Below are positions 16,534-23,903 of a stretch of DNA of 55,720 nucleotides, piece by piece. The stretch is from positions 1 to 55,720 of IMG/VR virus record IMGVR_UViG_3300009180_000049; one strand, written 5' to 3'. This stretch comes from a virus. The notes beneath the pieces are model-generated. The model was not told the origin of the DNA. It did no database searches and worked only from the letters and a program-made list of their open reading frames with translations. The translations under genes were made by a program, and so were the position numbers. The stretch's first letter is position 1. Each line of letters starts with the position of its first letter.

Positions 16534-16702
16534 GTTGTAGATATACCGCTTTCAATTTTTCAGTTCTTTTCTTAACAGAAGGTTTAACAAACTGTTGTCT
16601 CTCCCTTAATTTTTGAACTTGTTTTGTTTTCTGAACTTTTTGTTTATAAGTTCTTAACGCAGTCTCAATACTTTTCTCTTTTTGTAAATCAATTATAATC
16701 AT
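16511..16702 (-). CDS. rpsU: Ribosomal protein bS21 homologue
   Basis: The 63 residues match bS21 end to end: an ALRTYKQKVQKT segment (15-26), LRERQQFVKPSVKKR (32-46) and KAVYLQQKR (51-59). The FxKPSxxxR core is diagnostic, and the form is close to Bacteroidota bS21 rather than the longer proteobacterial one. Tyrosine 54 is present, the position described in Flavobacterium as contacting the anti-Shine-Dalgarno. bS21 is a small-subunit protein at the platform that exchanges easily, so a phage copy may enter host ribosomes. The gene is alone, reversed relative to its neighbours, and has its own host-type promoter. Confidence 0.88.
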   Translation of the reverse strand: MIIIDLQKEKSIETALRTYKQKVQKTKQVQKLRERQQFVKPSVKKRTEKLKAVYLQQKRNGLS

Positions 16703-16720
16703 ATATAAATAAATATATTA

Positions 16721-16753
16721 CAAATATATGAAAGTATTTTTGGAATAATCAAA
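16721..16753 (-). promoter_or_regulatory. Host-type promoter for the bS21 gene
   Basis: Minus strand: TTTG (16750-16753), 21 bases, TATATTTG (16721-16728), a full TAnnTTTG match, 18 bases from the ATG. A TATTTATT lies closer to the start, so late transcription cannot be excluded. Confidence 0.55.
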
Positions 16754-16807
16754 TATTTTATTTATTTTTTATAAAACACCATAAAATAAAAATAATATGA
16801 AATTATA

Positions 16808-17233
16808 ATGAAAATTGGTAAGTATATTCCATTGGGAACGTACAATGAAGTAAAAATCGGTTATGGTACCGTAGATTTTAAAAATCTGAAAACCATATAT
16901 CTTAAATTAAATTCGTGGTTACAACCCGAAAACGAAACGGACGACTTCAACCATTTGATTGGAAAATCAAGAAGAAAGATTAAAGAAATAATTTACAACT
17001 TAAAAAGTCCGTATTTTAAAGACCAATCTATTGTAGATTTAGATGTTAGAACTAAAGGGATTAAGTTAGAAAAGAGGTCCTTTATGAATTTGGAGGTAAC
17101 ATTATATGTTAACAATCAATTCGACATTAAATCAAAAGATGTTAAAATAATCATTAATGATTTATTCGAACATATCATAGATGAAGGGTTATCTGATAAA
17201 AAACTATTCAATTTTTACAAAACAAAGAAATAA
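16808..17233 (+). CDS. Hypothetical protein, 141 aa
   Basis: A basic, mixed alpha/beta protein with no motif that I know. Its position between the portal/core genes and the prohead protease suggests an assembly or connector role. The 105 bases upstream are extremely AT-rich and hold the bS21 promoter on the other strand plus a TATTTTTG on this strand without a clear -33 partner. The frame is long and uninterrupted and the codon use is like its neighbours. Confidence 0.65.
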   Translation: MKIGKYIPLGTYNEVKIGYGTVDFKNLKTIYLKLNSWLQPENETDDFNHLIGKSRRKIKEIIYNLKSPYFKDQSIVDLDVRTKGIKLEKRSFMNLEVTLYVNNQFDIKSKDVKIIINDLFEHIIDEGLSDKKLFNFYKTKK

Positions 17234-17247
17234 GTTAGATATTGATG

Positions 17248-17255
17248 TATTTATA
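17248..17255 (+). promoter_or_regulatory. Late promoter element TATTTATA for the prohead protease
   Basis: The octamer preceded by TG, 16 bases before the ATG at 17272. Confidence 0.6.
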
Positions 17256-17271
17256 GTAATAAAAACTATAA

Positions 17272-17955
17272 ATGAAGGTATTAGGACCAAAAGAAACCGG
17301 CAGAGGATTATTAATTGAGTATGATGCTGGTCACGTATCTCCAGAAGAGAATAAAAAAATAATTTCAGAAATGAAGAACATGGACTTTTCACAGGACATG
17401 ATTCTTTATGCTGTTTTACAAAAATACGACACTCCGAATAAGAACGGAAGGATTTATCCTGAGATGTTACTTAAGAGAGAAAACGAAAAATACCAAACAA
17501 TTATTAAGAAGGGTGGAGCTTTAAATGAATTAAATCACCCAACATCTTCACTTATCGATTTAGATAGAATTTCACATTCAATTCTAGAAACATGGTGGGA
17601 TGGTAAAATCCTTATGGGTAAGATAAAACTATTCACTTCGCCAGGTTGGAAGAAGATGGGTATTGTTTCTACCAAAGGAGACCAAGCGGCTATGTTATTA
17701 ATGAACGGAGCAACTTTGGGTATCTCTTCACGTGGAGTAGGTTCACTTAAACAAGTTAAAGGTGAGAACATTGTACAAGACGACTTTGAATTAGTTTGTT
17801 TTGATTTAGTTTCATCTCCATCTACACCTGGTGCATATGTTTTTAGTGACCCATCTGAAAGAGACCAATATCAAGAATCTACAATTGAAAAACCCGTAGT
17901 TGAGGACAGAATGAAAAAACTAATGGGTAGATTAGATACATTTCTATCTAAATAA
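17272..17955 (+). CDS. Prohead core protease (gp21-like, peptidase family S80)
   Basis: The 227-aa serine protease matures the T4-like prohead. Seen: QKYDTPNKNGRIYPEMLL at 50-67, ALNELNHPTSS with candidate catalytic histidine 89, and TLGISSRGVGSL with candidate serine 152 or 153, followed by FELVCFDLVSSPSTPGAY, a strongly conserved family block. It is expected to cut head proteins after (I/L)xE; the capsid protein here has INE followed by AA at residues 58-62, fitting such a site. It lies directly before the scaffold and major capsid genes, as in T4. Confidence 0.93.
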   Translation: MKVLGPKETGRGLLIEYDAGHVSPEENKKIISEMKNMDFSQDMILYAVLQKYDTPNKNGRIYPEMLLKRENEKYQTIIKKGGALNELNHPTSSLIDLDRISHSILETWWDGKILMGKIKLFTSPGWKKMGIVSTKGDQAAMLLMNGATLGISSRGVGSLKQVKGENIVQDDFELVCFDLVSSPSTPGAYVFSDPSERDQYQESTIEKPVVEDRMKKLMGRLDTFLSK

Positions 17956-18009
17956 TTAATTTATTAGGGGTGGGAATATTGAAATAGTCAATTTTTCCAA
18001 ATTTCCAAG

Positions 18010-18017
18010 TATTTATA
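18010..18017 (+). promoter_or_regulatory. Late promoter element TATTTATA for scaffold and capsid genes
   Basis: The octamer preceded by AG and followed by AGGTAA, 26 bases before the scaffold ATG at 18044. Confidence 0.6.
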
Positions 18018-18043
18018 AGGTAATAAAACAACAAATTTTACAA

Positions 18044-19276
18044 ATGAGCGAAAAATCTATTTTAGAACAAGCGTTACTTCAAGTGCAAAACCTTGAAGAA
18101 GCTGTTAAGCAAAATGCAAAAGGTATACTTGCTTCAACAATGAAACAAGAACTAAGCGACTTGCTTAAAGAATCGTTAGAAGAAGAGGAGAAGTTAGATC
18201 CAATGGGTGAACAACCTGAAGACGAAACTAAACCTGACGAAGAGGAAGATGATGTAACAACAGATGATGAAGCTGACACCGATGGTGAAGATGCTGACAC
18301 TGATGTTGAAGATGATGACACAGACCTCGATAATGAACCAAGTAAAGGAATCGATGACTTAGATTCTGAAGCTGGTGACGATACCGACACATCTATGGAT
18401 GATTTAGGTACTGAACCATCTCCAGAAGAAGGTATGGATGACGAAGACGTTATGGACATGACAGGAGCTTCAGATGATGAGGTTCTTAAAGTTTTCAAGG
18501 CTATGAAACCAGAAGATGGTATTGTAGTTAAGAAAGATGGTAATAACGTTGAATTTGCTGACGGTCAAGATGAGTATATCATCAAACTTGATAGTGAGGA
18601 AACTCCTGATGTTGATGCAGATATGGACACAGATTTAGATACTGATATGGGTTCTGAAATGGACGCAGATTTAGATACTGAAACTGACGAAACTTCTGAC
18701 GAAACAGATATGGATGAAACTTTATATGAAATTGAGTTAGGTGAAGACGAAGATGAAGTTAAGGAAGTAGAAGCTTCTGAAGGTGAAGCTAAAGAAGTTG
18801 AAGTTGGTGAAGCGGCAAGAACATTGGGTAACGATGTTAGAAAGCCAGCTGACCAAGGTAAAAAATATAAAGCAGGTCGTCATGAAATGAACGAAGAAGT
18901 TGAAAAGTTGAAGAAACAAAATTCTGAATACAAGAAAGCTTTAATTCTTTTCAAAGACAAGCTTAATGAAGTTGCTGTATTCAACGCAAACTTAGCTTAC
19001 GCTACTCGTTTATTCACTGAACATTCTACAACAAAACAAGAGAAATTGAATATTTTAAAGAGATTTGATTCTATTTCCTCTATGAATGAAGCTAAAACTT
19101 TATTCAACACAATAAAAACTGAATTAGGTACTAAAACAACTGTAACTGAATCAGTGGCTGAAAAAATCACTAACATGCCATCAACATCTACTTCTACTGA
19201 GGTTTTAGCTGAGTCAAAAGCTTACGAAAATCCACAGTTCAAAAGAATGAAAGATTTGATGACAAAAATAAAATAA
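18044..19276 (+). CDS. Prohead scaffold protein (gp22-like)
   Basis: The 410 residues start with a short helix (ILEQALLQVQNLEEAV), followed by about 200 residues dominated by D, E and T, then a coiled-coil-like helical part (EVEKLKKQNSEYKKALILFKDKL, about 285-310) and FNANLAYATRLFTEH, the segment that resembles the conserved core of T4-like scaffold proteins. The acidic part is expected to be degraded by the gp21-like protease as the head matures. It is placed between protease and capsid genes as in T4. A 25-base gap separates it from the capsid gene, which has no promoter element of its own. Confidence 0.85.
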   Translation: MSEKSILEQALLQVQNLEEAVKQNAKGILASTMKQELSDLLKESLEEEEKLDPMGEQPEDETKPDEEEDDVTTDDEADTDGEDADTDVEDDDTDLDNEPSKGIDDLDSEAGDDTDTSMDDLGTEPSPEEGMDDEDVMDMTGASDDEVLKVFKAMKPEDGIVVKKDGNNVEFADGQDEYIIKLDSEETPDVDADMDTDLDTDMGSEMDADLDTETDETSDETDMDETLYEIELGEDEDEVKEVEASEGEAKEVEVGEAARTLGNDVRKPADQGKKYKAGRHEMNEEVEKLKKQNSEYKKALILFKDKLNEVAVFNANLAYATRLFTEHSTTKQEKLNILKRFDSISSMNEAKTLFNTIKTELGTKTTVTESVAEKITNMPSTSTSTEVLAESKAYENPQFKRMKDLMTKIK

Positions 19277-19301
19277 ACTAAAAAAACAAAATATTTTAAA
19301 A

Positions 19302-21041
19302 ATGGGAGCATTATTAGAATCAGGTATGGTTGGTAACATCGGATTAAAACATTTACGTGTTATCAAGGAAGATACCATTAAAAAATGGGACGAATTAGGT
19401 TTCTTAGAAAACTTAGAAGGTCACCAAAAAGATAATATCGCGCAATTGTATGAAAACCAAGCGTCATATTTGATTAACGAAGCGGCAGTAGCAGATTCTT
19501 CAGGTTCTTTTGAAACTGTAGTTTTCCCTATCATCCGTCGTGTATTCTCTAAATTATTAGCGAATGACATCGTATCAGTACAAGCAATGAACTTACCAAT
19601 TGGTAAATTGTTCTTCTTCGTACCTAAAATCCAAGAAAGAGATAATAGTAATAATCACTATTCTCCTTATGGATATCCAAATACAGGTGCAACAAGTCAA
19701 GGTTATGACACAGGTGCTAAGAATCTTTACGATCGTTTCTACGAAGGTAGTGACGCAGTAGGTGAAGGTCTTTTTGATTATTCAAAAGGTTCATTCACTG
19801 ATGTTTCTTTAACTGGTACATCTATTGTAACTTTTGCAAATGGTGTTGAAAGTAACGCAGTAACTATCGCTACAGGTACCGATGTTTCATCAGTTATCTT
19901 AAAGTTAACAGGTTTCTCTAGATTAGGTCAAGGTAAATTAGCTGGTCCAGACGGTAACGAAATGGATACAGAAGAGTTTTTAGCTTCATTAACAATCACT
20001 GCACCTCGTGCAAATGCGTTAAGTGGTAGAACTTTCTTACCTTTCAACGTTGTAACTCAAAAATATGGTAAAGGTATCGTATCTTACGGACAAAAATCTG
20101 CAGGTACAAACGGTAACTTATTCAATGATATTTGCGATGAAGCTGGTACAATCTACTTAAATGTTGATTTACAAACTTACAGTTCAACTGAAGGTTTTGC
20201 AGATACGGAAATTACAGTTACAACATTACAAGGTGATGACTTTACAGCGACTTATCGTCGTTATGCAACTTTAGAATTTGAAGATCAAATTGGTGAGGTT
20301 TCTTTTGATTTAGAATCAGTAACAGTTTCTGTAACTGAAAGAAAATTAAGAGCTAGCTGGTCTCCTGAATTGGCTCAAGACGTTAGTGCATTCCACAACA
20401 TTGATGCTGAAGCTGAATTAACAGCTTTATTATCAGAGCAAATTGCAGCTGAAGTTGACCGTGAAATCTTACGTGATTTACGTAAAGGTGCAGCATGGAA
20501 ATCTAAATGGGATTACAATGAGTGGAAATACGGTGGAACTGGTGGTGCAACTTTACAAGGTTACACACAAAAAGACTGGAACCAAACTTTAGTTACTAAA
20601 GTTAACCAAATTTCAGCTCAAATCCATAAAACAACCTTAAGAGGTGGTGCTAACTGGATTGTAGTTTCTTCTGAAGTTTCTGCAGTATTTGATGATTTGG
20701 AATATTTCCACGTATCAAACGCAGCTCCTGAGCAAGATTCTTACAACATGGGTATTGAGAAAATCGGTTCTTTGGCAGGTCGCTACCAAGTATACCGTGA
20801 TCCTTACTTCCCAGCTAACAAAATCTTGATTGGTCATAAAGGAAAATCTTTATTGGATGCAGGTTATGTATACGCACCATATGTGCCATTACAATTGACT
20901 CCAACAATGTACAATCCTTTCACAATGACTCCTATCAAAGGTATCATGACTCGTTACGCAAAGAAAATGGTGAACAACCGTTACTTTGGTATCATCGATG
21001 TACAAGGTATTGCAACATTTGATATGAATACATTAAGATAA
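19302..21041 (+). CDS. Major capsid protein (gp23-like)
   Basis: The 579-aa HK97-fold shell protein of T4-like type. Seen: VVFPIIRRVFSKLLANDIVSVQAMNLPIGKLFFF near 70-105, the conserved segment just after the T4 cleavage point; SWSPELAQDVSAFHNIDAEAELTALLSEQIAAEVDREIL around 355-395; GANWIVVSSEVSAVFDDL and YRDPYFPANKILIGHKG further on, all gp23-like. INE then AA at 58-62 is a likely prohead-protease cut site that would remove about 60 residues. Codons are more C-ending than in the neighbours, consistent with very high expression. A strong terminator follows. Confidence 0.95.
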   Translation: MGALLESGMVGNIGLKHLRVIKEDTIKKWDELGFLENLEGHQKDNIAQLYENQASYLINEAAVADSSGSFETVVFPIIRRVFSKLLANDIVSVQAMNLPIGKLFFFVPKIQERDNSNNHYSPYGYPNTGATSQGYDTGAKNLYDRFYEGSDAVGEGLFDYSKGSFTDVSLTGTSIVTFANGVESNAVTIATGTDVSSVILKLTGFSRLGQGKLAGPDGNEMDTEEFLASLTITAPRANALSGRTFLPFNVVTQKYGKGIVSYGQKSAGTNGNLFNDICDEAGTIYLNVDLQTYSSTEGFADTEITVTTLQGDDFTATYRRYATLEFEDQIGEVSFDLESVTVSVTERKLRASWSPELAQDVSAFHNIDAEAELTALLSEQIAAEVDREILRDLRKGAAWKSKWDYNEWKYGGTGGATLQGYTQKDWNQTLVTKVNQISAQIHKTTLRGGANWIVVSSEVSAVFDDLEYFHVSNAAPEQDSYNMGIEKIGSLAGRYQVYRDPYFPANKILIGHKGKSLLDAGYVYAPYVPLQLTPTMYNPFTMTPIKGIMTRYAKKMVNNRYFGIIDVQGIATFDMNTLR

Positions 21042-21064
21042 TCTTAGGATTCACAATACAAAAG

Positions 21065-21092
21065 ACCCTCGTAGAAATACGGGGGTTTTTTA
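21065..21092 (+). terminator. Intrinsic terminator after the major capsid gene
   Basis: A nine-base stem ACCCTCGTA/TACGGGGGT with one wobble and a GAAA tetraloop (21065-21086), followed by a run of T. Confidence 0.88.
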
Positions 21093-21094
21093 TT

Positions 21095-21126
21095 TTTGGG
21101 ATATTCCAGAATATTACTTATATTTG
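21095..21126 (+). promoter_or_regulatory. Host-type promoter for the 102-aa gene
   Basis: TTTG (21095-21098), exactly 20 bases, TATATTTG (21119-21126), then 5 bases to the ATG at 21132. It partly uses the T run of the capsid terminator. Confidence 0.65.
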
Positions 21127-21131
21127 CTATT

Positions 21132-21437
21132 ATGTCAGAAATTAACTATGAAATATTAAGATTGGACGTATTAACCAAACTCATTGATGAGAGGGGGATT
21201 TCTTGTAAAAACAAGAAAGATGTGATGATTGAATACCTTAAAATGGACGATGAGGGTAAGTATATCCGTGAGACAACCTACGAAAAGGAAGGAGGTCGGT
21301 TTTTGGTGGGTATAGACCTCAAAAATCACTCTCAATTGATTCAAATGGGTAAGTTAGTGGAAAAGAAAGAGGCACACCCTAAAGGTCTGTATGCGTCAGA
21401 TAGGATATATTTCATATCAAATCAAAAATTAATATAA
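21132..21437 (+). CDS. Small hypothetical protein with a SAP-like N-terminus, about 101 aa
   Basis: Starting at the ATG at 21132, the protein opens with a helix-turn-helix pattern (LRLDVLTKLIDERGISCKNK, then KDVMIEYLKMD) that recalls a SAP motif, a short fold that often binds DNA. The rest has a few beta segments and no known motif. A longer frame starts at 21096, but that start would be inside the promoter. The host-type promoter suggests expression before the late genes around it. It abuts the reverse gene at 21438 with no gap. The SAP resemblance is weak. Confidence 0.6.
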   Translation: MSEINYEILRLDVLTKLIDERGISCKNKKDVMIEYLKMDDEGKYIRETTYEKEGGRFLVGIDLKNHSQLIQMGKLVEKKEAHPKGLYASDRIYFISNQKLI

Positions 21438-22190
21438 TTACCAGCTACGACAGGCCCAATATCTTGGTTTCCAACGTGGACCTGGATTATCACAATTCAT
21501 ACGTGCCCTGAATGATTTACGTCTTGCAGGGTTATTTTTCTTAATAACCATTCTTTTACCTTTGGCAGATTTACCACCAAATCCAAAATTAACCTTAACG
21601 ACTTTACCTTTGTCGTTTTTAACATATACTTTTGATTTCTTTACATCACCTTGCATGATTTTACCTAATTGAACTTTACGTCCTTGGTATTCTGCTTCAT
21701 TTAATAAACCACCGTTATATTCAAAATTGGTGTTTTCAACGGAACCGTCCTCATCTTCATATATTAATACGGGAGTTTCTTCGTTGTATTCAAATAATCT
21801 TTGGAATTGTTCTTCAGATATTTGAATTATTGTTCTTTTTTTCATACTCTCATCAAATTTAGTCATTGTTGGTTTATTACCCTTACCTACTTTTGGGTCT
21901 TTCTTTTCGGCTCTTCTTTTTTGTGATGTCATAGCCTTCTTTTCTTTTTTATCATATGAAGATGCAACTTTTGGTGTTTCTTTTGAAACTTTCTTAGATG
22001 GACGACATTTAGGATATGATTTACCATCGGCATCTTTTCTACCACAAGGTGGGTGTTTACCATCTACCTTTTTACTAACATCTACCCACTTCTCTTTAAA
22101 CCACCTTGTAAGATCTTCTTTTAAAACCTCACCTGATTTAAGACATTCGTTTATATATTCTTTATCTTCCTTTGAAACAATAATTTTCAT
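21438..22190 (-). CDS. Modular protein: DUF5872-like region, internal tag and C-terminal cysteine domain
   Basis: The 250 residues have three parts. Residues about 25-110 contain RWFKEKWVDVSKK, HPPCGRKDADGKSYPKCRPS and a lysine-rich helix, which I associate with the DUF5872 region of large phages and viruses. Residues about 118-135 hold a tag-like segment (IIQISEEQFQRLFEY, with LFE). The C-terminus has KVNFGFGGKS and ends NCDNPGPRWKPRYWACRSW, a compact Cys/aromatic motif. The very N-terminus (MKIIVSKEDKEYI) also looks like a tag. It is the last gene of a coupled four-gene set. Role unknown; likely basic and nucleic-acid binding. Confidence 0.65.
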   Translation of the reverse strand: MKIIVSKEDKEYINECLKSGEVLKEDLTRWFKEKWVDVSKKVDGKHPPCGRKDADGKSYPKCRPSKKVSKETPKVASSYDKKEKKAMTSQKRRAEKKDPKVGKGNKPTMTKFDESMKKRTIIQISEEQFQRLFEYNEETPVLIYEDEDGSVENTNFEYNGGLLNEAEYQGRKVQLGKIMQGDVKKSKVYVKNDKGKVVKVNFGFGGKSAKGKRMVIKKNNPARRKSFRARMNCDNPGPRWKPRYWACRSW

Positions 22191-22191
22191 G

Positions 22192-22470
22192 TTATATAAT
22201 TTTATTTACCTCATTAACAAATTTATGACACTTATCGGACACCTTACCCTTATCGTGGTCTGTAATTGATAACTTTACATTATCATAATGAACCGTCATA
22301 TCGGGGTGATGATTTTGTTTGTTGGCAATTTTCATCACCTCATTCGCAAATGACATAACCTCCTTATAATCTTTAAAATAAAATGTTTTAATTAGTTTAC
22401 CACTTACTTCCTCCCAATTATTACTATTCATAATTGTATTTTTTTGGTCTTCAGTTATTATTATTCTCAT
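22192..22470 (-). CDS. Pterin-4a-carbinolamine dehydratase with an N-terminal tag
   Basis: Residues about 18-92 are a PCD/DCoH domain: NNWEEVSGKLIKTFYFKDY, KQNHHPDMTVHYDNVKLSIT, then DHDKG. The active-site histidine pair (H54, H55) followed by P56, and H72, are all kept, so it may be active. The enzyme dehydrates 4a-hydroxytetrahydropterin, recycling the cofactor of aromatic hydroxylases; it can also take part in folate-related metabolism. The first 16 residues (IIITEDQKNTIM) are not part of the domain and resemble the tags on the neighbours. It is one base from both adjacent genes. Confidence 0.88.
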   Translation of the reverse strand: MRIIITEDQKNTIMNSNNWEEVSGKLIKTFYFKDYKEVMSFANEVMKIANKQNHHPDMTVHYDNVKLSITDHDKGKVSDKCHKFVNEVNKII

Positions 22471-22471
22471 A

Positions 22472-23233
22472 TTATAATTTAGTATCTTTTATAAATTTTT
22501 TGTGAGAATCTTTATATGATTTTAATGATTCATCATTTACATTTTTAGTATATTGCCAATTCCAATATAAATCGTCATTTGTTTTGAAACCGTAAAATTC
22601 ATGAACTTTCTTTTGTAAATCATTAACATTAACACCGTTAAAATTTTGTCCCGTACATATAAATCCAGTTTCAATATCTTTAACTAAATTAGATTCACCT
22701 AACGCTGTGTGTCTATTTTCTATCCAAGTTAGACGTTCAATTAGATTTTGGTAAAACATATTTGTTTGTCCCCATCTAACAGAACTAAGGAATATCACAG
22801 CATCGGATTCAAACAATTCTTTACTTATTTTCCAAAGTTCATCTTTAGGGTTATTAACACTGGCCCAACATCTATGATGACCAGTTGGGTTTTTATCTTT
22901 ATCCTTAAGTTTTGCCTTTAATAAACCGCAACTATTACCATCTTTTCTTGATACATTACCCTCACAAGGAACAATATTTAGTTCTGAAACGTCCATTAAT
23001 GTTGAGTTATCACCTAATTCTTCATTAAGGTACATTGCAATCATTTTAGATTTTGGTATATCAATATCATTTTTGTCCCAATTGTGTCTATTAGAACAAC
23101 TTAATAATAAAACTTTTTTCTTCTTTTTAAGAACATCCAATGTTTTCTTTAAAGATTTCCAAGCATCAGATTGTACCATCTCCTCAGAAATCATCATTTG
23201 TCTAATCCTTTGTATGTTCTCTTCTAAATTCAT
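22472..23233 (-). CDS. Flavodoxin-fold NAD(P)H-dependent reductase with an N-terminal tag
   Basis: The 253-aa protein has an N-terminal tag-like helix (LEENIQRIRQMMISEEM, with ISE) and then a flavodoxin-like FMN reductase domain: VLLLSCSNRHNWDKN as the first strand and phosphate-binding loop, IPKSKMIAMYLNEEL, LMDVSELNIVPCEG, and SDAVIFLSSVRWGQTNMFYQNLIERLTW as the flavin-contact block. Cysteines in the EGNVSRKDGNSCG/HHRCW region are notable. It is expected to bind FMN and reduce flavin or quinone-like substrates. TAG-ATG coupling ties it to the gene upstream, and it lies next to the pterin dehydratase, hinting at a shared redox theme. Confidence 0.75.
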   Translation of the reverse strand: MNLEENIQRIRQMMISEEMVQSDAWKSLKKTLDVLKKKKKVLLLSCSNRHNWDKNDIDIPKSKMIAMYLNEELGDNSTLMDVSELNIVPCEGNVSRKDGNSCGLLKAKLKDKDKNPTGHHRCWASVNNPKDELWKISKELFESDAVIFLSSVRWGQTNMFYQNLIERLTWIENRHTALGESNLVKDIETGFICTGQNFNGVNVNDLQKKVHEFYGFKTNDDLYWNWQYTKNVNDESLKSYKDSHKKFIKDTKL

Positions 23234-23890
23234 CTATTTACATTTTCTCCAACCACCACCTTTTGCTTTATAATCTTTTGCCGCGAATCCATTTGCATAA
23301 GCTGAGGGGTATACGTCAAATTTTGATTTAGCTTTAGCTTTAGATGCTGCCCATTTTGCAGGGTCTGTTGGACAATTCTTACTTTCATCTATTTCCATAG
23401 CTTCATACATTTCCTTTTCTGATTCATTCTTAGGTTTCTTACCGGCTTTTTTCATAGCAATTGCAATAGCGGCTTGTTGTGTAAGATTTTTTGCTTCACT
23501 TACAGGTACACAATTTGGTACCATTTTTCCACCTTTTTTCTTACTACCAACTTGTTTGTAACCATCCCAACATTTTTCGTCAAGTTGTCCTTCTTCGTTC
23601 ATACTAAACTGATCCACGTCAGCAGTTACATCTTGTTTATCTTTACTTTTAGTTTCATTCATGAAGAAATCAAAAACTTGGTCCATATTGTTCTTCGCCT
23701 CAGATACGTGATCGTCCGCCCAATCGTGACCATTTTTAATAATGTTATCCAATTCTTGTGGATTCATTTTCATCAACATTTCACATTGTCTATGTATTTG
23801 TTGTAAATTACCAAAAAACATATAGTTTTCAGTTGTTTGACTTTCAATTATTTTCTTTAATTGAGCTTCGCTGATTATAATTTTCTTCAT
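23234..23890 (-). CDS. Modular tagged protein with short repeat motifs, 218 aa
   Basis: From the ATG at 23890 the protein starts KKIIISEAQLKKIIESQ, the clearest tag in the window (ISE and IIE). Then come a helical part (LQQIHRQCEMLMKMNPQEL, NNMDQVFDFF), a short CWDGYKQVG...MVPNCVP element near 125-145, and a C-terminal YPSAYANGFAAKDY...GGGWRKC element. These small Cys/Lys/Gly modules look like structural peptides of large marine phages. A longer frame starts at 23926, inside the previous gene; the 23890 start follows a TATTTATT element by 3 bases. First gene of the coupled set to 21438. Function unknown. Confidence 0.65.
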   Translation of the reverse strand: MKKIIISEAQLKKIIESQTTENYMFFGNLQQIHRQCEMLMKMNPQELDNIIKNGHDWADDHVSEAKNNMDQVFDFFMNETKSKDKQDVTADVDQFSMNEEGQLDEKCWDGYKQVGSKKKGGKMVPNCVPVSEAKNLTQQAAIAIAMKKAGKKPKNESEKEMYEAMEIDESKNCPTDPAKWAASKAKAKSKFDVYPSAYANGFAAKDYKAKGGGWRKCK

Positions 23891-23893
23891 ATT

Positions 23894-23901
23894 AATAAAT
23901 A
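23894..23901 (-). promoter_or_regulatory. Candidate late promoter element TATTTATT for the tagged-protein operon
   Basis: Read leftward: AG-TATTTATT, 3 bases before the ATG at 23890, just past the stop region of the upstream gene. Confidence 0.5.
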
Positions 23902-23903
23902 CT

